64,000 bases of DNA from Streptomyces olivaceoviridis (GTDB lineage Bacteria; Actinomycetota; Actinomycetes; Streptomycetales; Streptomycetaceae), in contig NZ_BMUI01000001.1 in assembly GCF_014650115.1 (NCBI RefSeq), positions 1-64,000 on the forward strand, given 5' to 3'. Positions 52,114 through 59,972 of this stretch are shown piece after piece. How positions within the stretch are numbered: the stretch's first letter is position 1; each line of letters starts with the position of its first letter. Under the pieces are notes generated by a model. That model had not been told where the DNA came from. It worked only from the letters and a program-made list of their open reading frames with translations, and made no database searches. The translations under genes were made by a program, and so were the position numbers.

Positions 52114-52959
52114 GTGACCATCGCTCCGAGCTTTCCGGCCTCGCGCACCGAGGAGCCCTTGCAGCGGGACCTGGAGCCCGCGCTGCTGCGGACGCTGACC
52201 GAGCTGACCGCCGACCTGCCCGACGCCGACCCCGGGCGGGTCGCCGCCGCCGCGCTGCGCGGACGGTCCGCCCGAGCCGACGAGGCGGAGCTGCGGGAGC
52301 TGGCCACGGAGGCCGCCGCCGGGCTCATCTCCGAGGACCCCGCCTACTCCAAGCTGGCCGCCCGGCTGCTGACGATCAGCATCCGCCGTGAGGTAGCCGC
52401 GCAGGGCGTGTCGTCCTTCACCGAGTCGATCGCGCTCGGCCGGCGCGAGGGCCTGATCGCCGACGGCACGGCGGAGTTCGTCCGCACCCACGCCGAACGG
52501 CTCGACGCCCTGGTCGAGTCCGCCGTGGCGGAGGGCGCCGACGACCGGTTCGGTTACTTCGGCCTGCGCACGCTCTACAGCCGCTACCTGCTGCGCCACC
52601 CGGTCACCCGCAAGGTGGTGGAGACGCCCCAGCACTTCCTGCTGCGGGTGGCGAGCGGCCTGGCGGAGGACGACACGGAGCGCTCGGTGGACCAAGTGTC
52701 CGCGCTGTACGACCTGATGAGCCGCCTGGACTATCTGCCCTCCTCCCCCACACTCTTCAACTCCGGCACCCCGCACCCGCAGATGTCCGCGTGCTACCTG
52801 CTGGACTCCCCGCTGGACGAGCTGGACTCCATCTACGACCGCTACCACCAGGTCGCCCGCCTCTCCAAGCACGCCGGCGGCATCGGCCTGTCCTACTCGC
52901 GCATCCGCTCCCGCGGCTCCTTCATCCGGTCACGCAGGGGCGGCTGTACGACTACATGA
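52114..52959 (+). pseudogene. nrdA: Truncated class Ia ribonucleotide reductase alpha subunit
   Basis: The frame encodes 281 aa, against about 780-800 in intact NrdA. Residues 1-270 are good NrdA, including FGYFGLRTLYSRYLLRHP, PQHFLLRVASGLA, LSSPTLFNSGTPHPQMSACYLL (with one redox cysteine) and SKHAGGIGLSYSRIRSRGS. After FIR the sequence stops resembling NrdA and enters another gene. The thiyl-radical cysteine and the C-terminal cysteine pair are absent, so it cannot be active. GTG 52114 and GAGGGAG are intact. A complete nrdA must exist elsewhere. Confidence 0.9.
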
Positions 52960-54038
52960 ACGGCAAGAGCCGGGTGGAGAAGCTGACCCTGTTCGAGCAG
53001 ATCGCCGACGCCTTCCACATCCCCGGCCATCTGCTGGGGCTGGCTCGACGCTCGTGGGAGCCCGCGCCGACGGCCGCCGAGCACGAGCGGACGGACCGGC
53101 CGCCGCCGGACGGTGACGACCTGGTGGCGATGGATCATTTCCGCAGCGCTGACCGGCAGACCGGCGGCGGCAGGTTGTACGGGGCTGTCGTCCGCCACCT
53201 GTCGGACCGGGTGGCGCCCCGGCTGGTCGACATCGGCAGCGGTCCGCAGGTGTTCGCCGCCGCAGCCGCGCTGACCGAGATGGCGGGCTGGATGGCTCAC
53301 GACTCCGGTCATGATGACCGTGCGGCCCAGCACTTCGCCCGCGCTCTCCCTCTGGCCCGTACCTCTGGTGACCTCCCGTTGGCCGCGCACGTCGCTGCGA
53401 GCAGCAGCCACCTTGCCCTTGAGACCGGGGATGCGGCCGGGGCTGTCGGCTGGGCGCGGACCGGGCTCGAACTGGCCGCGCAGGGGCCTCGGATTCCCGC
53501 GCTGACGGCGCGGTTGCACACCATGCAGGCGCGTGCGCTGGCGGTCGCGTCTCAGCGCACCCCGGCCGCCCACGCGCTGGAGGCCGCGCACCGCGACCTG
53601 GAGGCTTCGCCCGCTGCTGATCACCCGTGGCTGAGCCCGTTCGACGCCGCCGCGCTGGCCAGCGAGTCAGCCCTGATCCTGCGTGACCTGGTGCAGTACG
53701 ACGAGGCGCTGCCGCAGGCCGAACAAGCTGTTGCGCTGCGCGAGGCGGGGCGGGCGCGGTCCCTGGCTCTCAGCCGGATCAGCCTGGTGGACATCCACGT
53801 ACGCCGGGGTGACCTGGACGCCGCGGTGAGCGTCGGCCACGACCTACTCAGTACGAGCCCGACTCTCGGTTCGGTCCGAGTGGTGCAGCAGCTTGACGGG
53901 CTACGCCGGCTGCTGGAGCCGCACCGGGAGTACCGGCCGGTCCGGGAGTACCTGGCGCGGTTCGATGATGCACGCCGCGCCAGAATGCTCCTGCTGGCTG
54001 ATCTGATCCCGCCGTCCCCGGAAGGCACCATCGCATGA
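52928..54038 (+). pseudogene. XRE/TPR regulator lacking its N-terminal DNA-binding part, fused behind nrdA'
   Basis: Regulator homology begins at about 52928 with VTQGRLYDYMNGKSRVEKL, the second half of an XRE helix-turn-helix, then LFEQIADAFHIPGHLLGLA. TPR-like helices follow (GWMAHDSGHDDRAAQHFARALPLA, SHLALETGDAAGAVGWAR ... YDEALPQAEQAVALREAG). About 45-60 N-terminal residues are missing. An in-frame ATG at 52956 overlaps the nrdA' stop (ATGA), so a 360-aa headless TPR protein could still be made from the nrdA promoter. Confidence 0.8.
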
Positions 54039-54556
54039 GGCCCACAGCACCCGATCCCGCCGACACCGACGCGTGGAACGCGTACCTCGCGGAGGGCAAC
54101 GCCAAGCAGGCCCGCAAGCGCGTGGCGGCCGATGTGCTGCTGCGGGACCCGTCCGGCCGTGTGCTCCTGGTGAACCCCACCTACAAACCGGGATGGGATC
54201 TGCCCGGCGGGATGGCGGAGGCCAACGAGCCGCCGGAGAAGACGGCACGCCGTGAGCTGATGGAAGAACTCGGCATACACGTCACGCTGCTCGGACTGCT
54301 GGTGGTGGACTGGGTGGCCCCGCACGGCCCCTGGGATGATCAGATCGCGTTCATCTTCGACGGCGGCACCCTGGACGGGGACCAGGCCGACCGGCTACGG
54401 CCACGAGACGACGAGTTGTCCGAAGCGGCCTTCGTCACGGCCGCCGAAGCCGCCGGTCGCCTCCGGGACCGCATCCGGCGCCGGTTCGAGCACGCCATGA
54501 AGGCGAGGGACGCGGGACGGCCGCTGTACCTCCACGACGGCGCACCCCTCATGTGA
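54035..54556 (+). CDS. NUDIX hydrolase
   Basis: This is a 173-aa NUDIX protein. The NUDIX box is GGMAEANEPPEKTARRELMEELGI (G-x5-E-x7-REUxEE), at about residues 60-83, preceded by KPGWDLPGG. It hydrolyses a nucleoside diphosphate linked to another moiety; the substrate is unknown. ATG 54035 overlaps the end of the XRE/TPR frame by four bases, the usual regulator-NUDIX pairing in Streptomyces. It appears intact even though its upstream partner is truncated. Confidence 0.9.
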   Translation: MRPTAPDPADTDAWNAYLAEGNAKQARKRVAADVLLRDPSGRVLLVNPTYKPGWDLPGGMAEANEPPEKTARRELMEELGIHVTLLGLLVVDWVAPHGPWDDQIAFIFDGGTLDGDQADRLRPRDDELSEAAFVTAAEAAGRLRDRIRRRFEHAMKARDAGRPLYLHDGAPLM

Positions 54557-54670
54557 TCAGCTCCGGATGCGGTGCTCAGGCTGGTCAGCACGCTCGGATT
54601 ACGCGGGCCCTCATTCGATCCGGATGGTTTGTTCAGCGAGAACACATGGCTGACTGGTGGAAATACAGGG

Positions 54671-55093
54671 CGGCAGACGAGTCGGGCTGTACGCCGGGTT
54701 CTGTTCCCCGGTGTCCTCGCGGACGCCGGGGCGACGGCCATCCATCTAGGGCCGGCGTTGCCGCCGGCCTCGTGCGGTCTACCCGCGGACTCGGGCGGGC
54801 CGCCCTCGATCGTCCGCGCAGGGACGCCCCTCTTGCGAGAGGCGGCCCCTCTTGACCTTGCTCCGGGTGGGGTTTACCTAGCTGCCCAGGTCACCCTGGG
54901 CACTGGTGGTCTCTTACACCACCGTTTCACCCTTACCAGGGGCCGGAGCCCCGGGCGGTCTGCTTTCTGTGGCACTGTCCCGCGGGTCACCCCGGGTGGC
55001 CGTTAGCCACCACCCTGCCCTGTGGAGCCCGGACGTTCCTCGGGAAGCCCCCTAGGGGGACTCCACGCGGCCGTCCGCCCGGCTCGTCTGCCG
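54671..55093 (-). ncRNA. rnpB: RNase P RNA (ribozyme), class A
   Basis: The RNA runs from 55093 to 54671, about 423 nt. The ends pair as helix P1: CGGCAGACGAGCCGGGC at the 5' end with GCCCGACTCGTCTGCCG at the 3' end. The universally conserved stretch GAGGAACGTCCGGGCTCC follows the 5' helices, and ACAGAACCCGGCGTACAGCC lies before the 3' end. GGTAAGGGTGAAACGGTG and AGAGACCACCAG form the specificity domain. The molecule cuts the 5' leader from tRNA precursors. Its 5' 42 nt overlap the EamA coding sequence. Confidence 0.96.
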
Positions 55094-55981
55094 TGACGAC
55101 CATGGTACCGGGCGCGTGCCGCGTCGCGGACCCGCGGCCGTCGCGAGGACCGAGCCGGCCAGGATGAGGGCGAAGGCGGCCAGCACCGGGAGGGTCAGCG
55201 GTTCGTCCAGGAACAGGGCGCCCGCCGCCACCGCCACCGCCGGGTTGACGTAGGTGATCACCGTGGCCCGGGTGGGGCCGGCCTCCTTGATCAGCTCCAG
55301 GAAGGCCACGAACGCCACCGCGGTGCAGATCACGCCCAGTCCGGCGAGCGCGGCCAGGACGGTGGGCGAGGGCAGGGCGGCCGGGCGGGTGAGGGCCGCC
55401 GCGGGGGCGTAGACCAGGGCGGCCAGGGTGAGGCACGCGGCCGTCAGGTGAAGCGACGGGACCTCCTTGAGGCGGCGGGCGGCGATCAGGGGGGCCGTGG
55501 CGTAGCCCAGGACCGTCACCAGGACCTCCGCCAGGGAGCGGGCGTCGCCGCCGGTGAGGTGCGGGAGGGTGAGGACCGCCACCCCGGCCAGGCCCAGGGT
55601 CAGGCCCGAGACCCGGCGGGCGCCGAGGTGCTCGGTGTCGCCCAGGAACCGGGCCAGGACCACGCCGACGATCGGTACGCCCGCGATCAGCAGGCCCGCC
55701 GTCGAGCTGGACAGGTGCCGTTCGGCGTCGGTCAGGGTGAACCAGGGGATCATGATCTCCAGGACCGCGAAGGCCAGCATGGGGCGCCAGTGGCGTCGTA
55801 TCGCGTCCCCGAAGCCGCCCTGGCGGAGGGCGAACGGGAGCAGCAGGGCCGCGCCGAGCGCGCAGCGCGTGAACACCACCACCGGCGGGGACACCGCGTC
55901 CACCGCCACCTTGATCATCAGATAGGGGATGCCCCAGACCACTCCCATCAGGGAGAACAGGAACCAGCCGCGTGCAGTCAT
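55052..55981 (-). CDS. EamA/DMT family transporter
   Basis: This is a 309-aa protein with about ten helices. Two EamA halves are visible, with GVVWGIPYLMIKVAVDAVSPPVVVFTRC at the start and AFVAFLELIKEAGPTRATVITYVNPAVAVAAGALFLDEPLTLPVLAAFALILAGSVLA near the end. DMT exporters move amino acids, nucleotides or drugs. ATG 55981 overlaps the AraC stop (ATGA). The last 14 codons (Arg-rich tail SSRQTSRADGRVESP) are read through the rnpB 5' end, and the rnpB promoter lies inside this gene. Confidence 0.9.
   Translation of the reverse strand: MTARGWFLFSLMGVVWGIPYLMIKVAVDAVSPPVVVFTRCALGAALLLPFALRQGGFGDAIRRHWRPMLAFAVLEIMIPWFTLTDAERHLSSSTAGLLIAGVPIVGVVLARFLGDTEHLGARRVSGLTLGLAGVAVLTLPHLTGGDARSLAEVLVTVLGYATAPLIAARRLKEVPSLHLTAACLTLAALVYAPAAALTRPAALPSPTVLAALAGLGVICTAVAFVAFLELIKEAGPTRATVITYVNPAVAVAAGALFLDEPLTLPVLAAFALILAGSVLATAAGPRRGTRPVPWSSRQTSRADGRVESP
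55094..55130 (-). promoter_or_regulatory. Candidate rnpB promoter inside the EamA gene
   Basis: On the minus strand TACCAT (55107-55102) fits a -10 box and ends eight bases before the predicted rnpB 5' end at 55093. The -35 region about 17 bases further upstream is not a good match. Confidence 0.5.
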
Positions 55982-56826
55982 GCGGCCGAGTGTCGGCCTC
56001 GCGGTCCGGGGCTGTCTTGAACGCTGTTGCGGTAGGCCGCCGGGGTCACCCCGAGCACCCGGCGGAACCAGCGGGTCAGGTGGGCCTGGTCGGCGAAGCC
56101 GACGAGGGTGGCCACGTCGGCGGGGCGCAGGCCGCTCTCCAGCAGGAACCGCGCCTTGGTGACCCGGTGCTGGGCGAGCCAGGCGTAGGGGGGTATACCC
56201 ATCGTCGTACGGAAGGCGCGCAGGAGCTGGTAGCGGGACAGACCGAGGTCGGTGGCGAGCAGGGCCAGGGAGGGCGGGTCGGTGAGTTCGTCGGCGAGGC
56301 GGTCGCGGACCGTGCGGGCTATGGCGTCGGCGCCGGGGATGCGGTCGGCGAGCGGGCGGGCCGTGGAGTGGCGTCGGGCCAGGGCCGTGAGCACCCAGGG
56401 CAGGACGGACTCGGCCTCCAGCGGGTCGGGGCAGGCGCTCAGTCGCGTGTGGGCGGTGCGCAGGGCCTCGGCCAGCGCCGGGTCGTCGACGAGGGGTTCG
56501 CGGAAGTGCGGCAGGCCGCCGAGGGTGCCGTCGGCCAGCAGGGACGGCTCGGCGTACAGGGCGCGGTAGGCGTAGCCGTCGGTGGGGTTGCCGGGGCCGC
56601 CGGTGTGCATCTCGCCGGGTTCGAGGACGACGATCGTGCCGGGGCCGGTGCGGATGTGGCCGCCCCGGTAGTCGATGATCTCCGAGCCGCCGACGCAGAC
56701 GCCGATCGTGTACTCGTCGTGGGCGTGCGGGGCGTAGACGTGCCGGCGGAAGCTCGCGGTGAGCAGGTCGAGCGGGGGACCGCAGCGGCCCAGCCGGGCC
56801 CGTGTCCACCGTGCCTGTTCCCCCAT
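55978..56826 (-). CDS. AraC-family transcriptional regulator
   Basis: This is a 282-aa protein. An N-terminal cupin domain has HAHDEYTIGVCVGGSEIIDYRGG and TIVVLEPGEMHTGGP. A C-terminal double HTH has LALLATDLGLSRYQLLRAFRTTMGIPPYAWLAQHRVTKARFLLESGLRPADVATLVGFADQAHLTRWFRRVLGVTPAAYR. It would sense a small ligand and control the coupled EamA exporter (ATGA overlap). The effector is unknown. Confidence 0.92.
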   Translation of the reverse strand: MGEQARWTRARLGRCGPPLDLLTASFRRHVYAPHAHDEYTIGVCVGGSEIIDYRGGHIRTGPGTIVVLEPGEMHTGGPGNPTDGYAYRALYAEPSLLADGTLGGLPHFREPLVDDPALAEALRTAHTRLSACPDPLEAESVLPWVLTALARRHSTARPLADRIPGADAIARTVRDRLADELTDPPSLALLATDLGLSRYQLLRAFRTTMGIPPYAWLAQHRVTKARFLLESGLRPADVATLVGFADQAHLTRWFRRVLGVTPAAYRNSVQDSPGPRGRHSAA

Positions 56827-56934
56827 CGGACCGTCCCCTCACGACTCCCGCGACCGGCGCCCGTCCCGCGCCGTGTCCCCGCTACCGGGTACAGCGCCGG
56901 AAGCCCCGATTCCATGCCGCGCTCGTCCAGGCGC

Positions 56935-58368
56935 TCAGGCCACGGTGAAGAGGATCTTCGACGTGCCCGGGTCGGCGCGGGTGAGCCGGACGCGCAGGCG
57001 TTCGCCGAGCGGCAGGTCCGTGCCCTCGACGCGTCCGATGACCGCCGGGGACAGCACCTGGACGGTGCCCACGGTCGGCCGGTGCTCGTCCACGTCCACG
57101 ACACAGCCGTCGAAGACGTCCCCGACCCGGTCCTTGAGCAGGGCCGCCTCCACGATGTCGACGCACTCCCGCTCGACCGTGCCCGCGCGCCGGGAGCCGT
57201 CGGCCATCCGCCGGGGCAGCGCGTCCAGCGCGGCGAGCACCCAGTCGGGCGGGTCCTGGCCGGCGACGGCGGCGAGGCAGATCTCCGAGGCGTACCGGTC
57301 GGCGAGGCGGCGCAGCGGGGCGGTGCAGTGCGCGTAGGCGGCGGCGACGGCCGCGTGCGTGGTGAGCGCGGGCAGCTCGCCGCCCCGGAAGACGGTGTAG
57401 CCGGCCCCGCGCAGCAGGGTGGTGCACTCCTGGAGGAAGGCCGCGTGGTGCGGGTCGTGCGGGTCCAGGGTGCGCAGCAGGGCCGCGTACGACACGTGGT
57501 GCGGCCAGTCGATGTGCAGGGCGGTGGCGGTACGGCGCAGCCGCGCGACGGCGCCGTCGGGGGCGGTGGGGAGGGTGCGCAGGATGCCGGTGCCGTGGGC
57601 GAGCATCAGATCGGCGGCGGCCATGCCGGTGAGCAGGGAGAGCTGGGCATTCCAGCCGTCGGCGGGCAGCGGGGCGCGGTAGCGCAGCGCGTAGGTGTGG
57701 TCCTGCTCGATGATCTCCTGCTCGGGCACGTGCAGGGAGATCCCGCCGCGCTCGGCCTCCAGGCGTTCCCGTGCCTCGCCGATCTCCTTGAGCAGCGCGA
57801 CGGGTTCCTCGGCCGTCCCCTTGTCGATGTCCCGTTGCACGTGGGCGTAGTCGAGCTTGGCCCGGCTGCGGACCAAGGCCCGGCGCACGTCGACGGCGCG
57901 GGTACGGCCCTCCGCGTCCAGGTCGATCGTCCACAGCGCGGCAGGCCGGGTCCGGCCGGGCAGCAGGCTGGCCGCGCCCTCGCTGAGCACGGTGGGGTGC
58001 AGCGGGACCCTCTCGTCCGGGAAGTACAGGGTGGTCACCCGCCGGTGCGCCTCCGCGTCCAGGGCTCCGCCGGGTGCGACGAAGGCGGCGACGTCGGCGA
58101 TGGCGTACCGGACGCGGTAGCCGGTGCCCTGCCGGGACAGGTGGGTGGCCTGGTCGAGGTCCGTGGAGGTGGGCGGGTCCAGGGTGAAGAAGGGGATGTC
58201 GGTGGCGTCGTACACCGGCAGGGCCGGGTCCTTGGCCGCCTGCTCGGCCGCAGCGTGGACCTCGGGCGGGAAGTCCTCCGGTATGCCGAGTTCGGAACGG
58301 AGCGCGGCGAGCGCGGCCCGGAGGGGGGCTTCGGGAGCGCCGGTGACGTGGATCTTGCGGCGGGGCAT
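56935..58368 (-). CDS. RNase II/R-like (RNB domain) exoribonuclease
   Basis: This 477-aa protein has the RNB catalytic Asp cluster in LPVYDATDIPFFTLDPPTSTDLDQATHL and YRVRYAIADVAAFVAPGG. It also has RVPLHPTVLSEGAASLLPG, the conserved R and H in YAHCTAPLRRLADRY, and a C-terminal S1-like strand region. It digests RNA 3' to 5'. It lacks the N-terminal cold-shock domains of E. coli RNase R, like the shorter actinobacterial members. It is divergent from yaaA. Confidence 0.9.
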   Translation of the reverse strand: MPRRKIHVTGAPEAPLRAALAALRSELGIPEDFPPEVHAAAEQAAKDPALPVYDATDIPFFTLDPPTSTDLDQATHLSRQGTGYRVRYAIADVAAFVAPGGALDAEAHRRVTTLYFPDERVPLHPTVLSEGAASLLPGRTRPAALWTIDLDAEGRTRAVDVRRALVRSRAKLDYAHVQRDIDKGTAEEPVALLKEIGEARERLEAERGGISLHVPEQEIIEQDHTYALRYRAPLPADGWNAQLSLLTGMAAADLMLAHGTGILRTLPTAPDGAVARLRRTATALHIDWPHHVSYAALLRTLDPHDPHHAAFLQECTTLLRGAGYTVFRGGELPALTTHAAVAAAYAHCTAPLRRLADRYASEICLAAVAGQDPPDWVLAALDALPRRMADGSRRAGTVERECVDIVEAALLKDRVGDVFDGCVVDVDEHRPTVGTVQVLSPAVIGRVEGTDLPLGERLRVRLTRADPGTSKILFTVA

Positions 58369-58439
58369 GGAGTGAGCGTAGGCCGAGGTGGCAGCGGAGT
58401 CACGCCGTACCCTGGCGCGGAGGTCTACGTGAGGAGTAC

Positions 58440-59225
58440 GTGTTGCTGGTCCTGCTGCCGCCCTCGGAAGGCAAGGCGAACGCGGGTGAGGGTGCCCCGC
58501 TTCGGCTGGAGTCGCTGTCCCTGCCGGGGCTGACCGCCGCGCGGGAGGCCGTGCTCGGGGAGCTGGTCGAGCTGTGCTCCGGCGACGAGGAGAAGGCCCG
58601 CGAGGTGCTGGGGCTGAGCGAGGGGCTGCGCGGCGAGGTCGCCAAGAACGCCGCGCTGCGCACGGCCGGCGCCCACCCGGCCGGGGAGGTCTACACCGGT
58701 GTCCTGTACGACGCCCTCGGCCTGGCCACGCTGGACGCGGCGGCGCGGCGCCGCGCGGCGGACTCGCTGCTGGTCTTCTCCGGGCTGTGGGGTGCCGTGC
58801 GGGTGACGGACCGGATTCCCTCCTACCGCTGCTCGATGGGCGTGAAGCTGCCGGGGCTGGGCGCGCTGGCCGGGCACTGGCGGGCGCCGATGGCCGAGGT
58901 GCTGCCGGAGGCGGCGGCCGACGGCCTGGTCCTCGACCTGCGGTCCTCGGCGTACGCGGCGGCCTGGAGGCCGAAGGGCGAGGTGGCCGGGCGCACGGCG
59001 ACGGTACGGGTGCTGCACGCGCCGACCCGGAAGGTCGTCAGCCACTTCAACAAGGCGACGAAGGGCCGGATCGTCCGCGGTCTGCTGACCGCCGGGGCCA
59101 CGCCGAAGGATCCCGCGGAGCTGGTGGAGGTGCTGCGGGAGCTGGGGTACGCCGTGGAGGCGGAGGCGCCCGGGAAGGCGGGCAAGGCGTGGGCGCTGGA
59201 TGTCCTGGTGGACGAGATCCACTGA
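58440..59225 (+). CDS. yaaA: YaaA family peroxide stress protein
   Basis: The 261-aa protein begins LVLLPPSEGKANAGEGAPL, the YaaA/DUF328 start. It also has AGEVYTGVLYDALG, FSGLWGAVRVTDRIPSYRCSMG and VVSHFNKATKGRIVR (HFNK). YaaA limits intracellular iron and DNA damage under H2O2 stress. The start is GTG 58440 behind GAGGAG. The C-terminal quarter is more variable. Confidence 0.92.
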   Translation: MLLVLLPPSEGKANAGEGAPLRLESLSLPGLTAAREAVLGELVELCSGDEEKAREVLGLSEGLRGEVAKNAALRTAGAHPAGEVYTGVLYDALGLATLDAAARRRAADSLLVFSGLWGAVRVTDRIPSYRCSMGVKLPGLGALAGHWRAPMAEVLPEAAADGLVLDLRSSAYAAAWRPKGEVAGRTATVRVLHAPTRKVVSHFNKATKGRIVRGLLTAGATPKDPAELVEVLRELGYAVEAEAPGKAGKAWALDVLVDEIH

Positions 59226-59237
59226 GGACACCGTAAG

Positions 59238-59258
59238 GCGTTGCAGCATGCGCAACGC
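59238..59258 (+). promoter_or_regulatory. Operator-like palindrome before the aldolase gene
   Basis: GCGTTGC and GCAACGC are perfect 7-bp arms around AGCATGC. TTGCG is repeated at 59262 and 59271. It lies 39 bases before the aldolase ATG and so in its promoter. GntR- or IclR-type control of sugar-acid breakdown is plausible. Confidence 0.55.
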
Positions 59259-59296
59259 TCATTGCGGAGGTTGCGGTACCTGGGCACGATGAGCGC

Positions 59297-59959
59297 ATGA
59301 CCTCGCCGCTGCCCTCGTTTCCGGCTGCCTCCGTGCTGGACCTCGCCCCCGTCGTACCCGTGGTGGTGCTCACCGACGCCGCCGACGCCGTACCGCTGGC
59401 GCGGGCGCTGGTCGCGGGCGGGCTGCCCGCGATCGAGGTGACCCTGCGGACCCCGGCCGCGCCCGCCGCGATCCGGGCCATCGCCGCCGAGGTCCCGGAG
59501 GCCGTGGTCGGGGCGGGCACGGTGATCACGCCGGAGCAGGTGGACGCGTGTACGGCGGACGGGGCCCGGTTCCTGGTCAGTCCCGGGTGGACGGAGGCGC
59601 TGCTGGAGGCGATGCGCGGGTCCGGGGTGCCGTTCCTGCCCGGGGTGTCGACCACCTCGGAGGTCGTCGCGCTGCTGGAGCGCGGGGTGCGGGAGATGAA
59701 GTTCTTCCCGGCGCAGGCGGCGGGCGGTACGGCGTATCTGAGCTCGCTGGCCGGGCCGTTGCCGCAGGCCCGGTTCTGTCCCACGGGCGGGATCGGGCCG
59801 GAGACCGCGCCGGAGTACCTGGCCCTTCCCAACGTCGGCTGCGTGGGCGGGAGTTGGATGGTCCCGGCGGAGGCCGTGGCCGCGCGGGACTGGGGGCGGA
59901 TCGAGGAACTGGCGCGTACGGCGGCCGGTTTGAGGTCCTCGGGCGGCTCGGGGGCGTAG
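59297..59959 (+). CDS. eda: KDPG/KHG aldolase
   Basis: This 220-aa class I aldolase cleaves 2-keto-3-deoxy-6-phosphogluconate to pyruvate and glyceraldehyde-3-phosphate, or 4-hydroxy-2-oxoglutarate to pyruvate and glyoxylate. LPAIEVTLRTPAAP contains the catalytic Glu, VVGAGTVITPEQV is the phosphate loop, and REMKFFPAQAAGG holds the Schiff-base Lys. CPTGGIGPETAPEYL completes the site. ATG 59297 leads the family N-terminus. No Entner-Doudoroff partner is adjacent. Confidence 0.92.
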   Translation: MTSPLPSFPAASVLDLAPVVPVVVLTDAADAVPLARALVAGGLPAIEVTLRTPAAPAAIRAIAAEVPEAVVGAGTVITPEQVDACTADGARFLVSPGWTEALLEAMRGSGVPFLPGVSTTSEVVALLERGVREMKFFPAQAAGGTAYLSSLAGPLPQARFCPTGGIGPETAPEYLALPNVGCVGGSWMVPAEAVAARDWGRIEELARTAAGLRSSGGSGA

Positions 59960-59972
59960 CCGCCCGGGTGGC

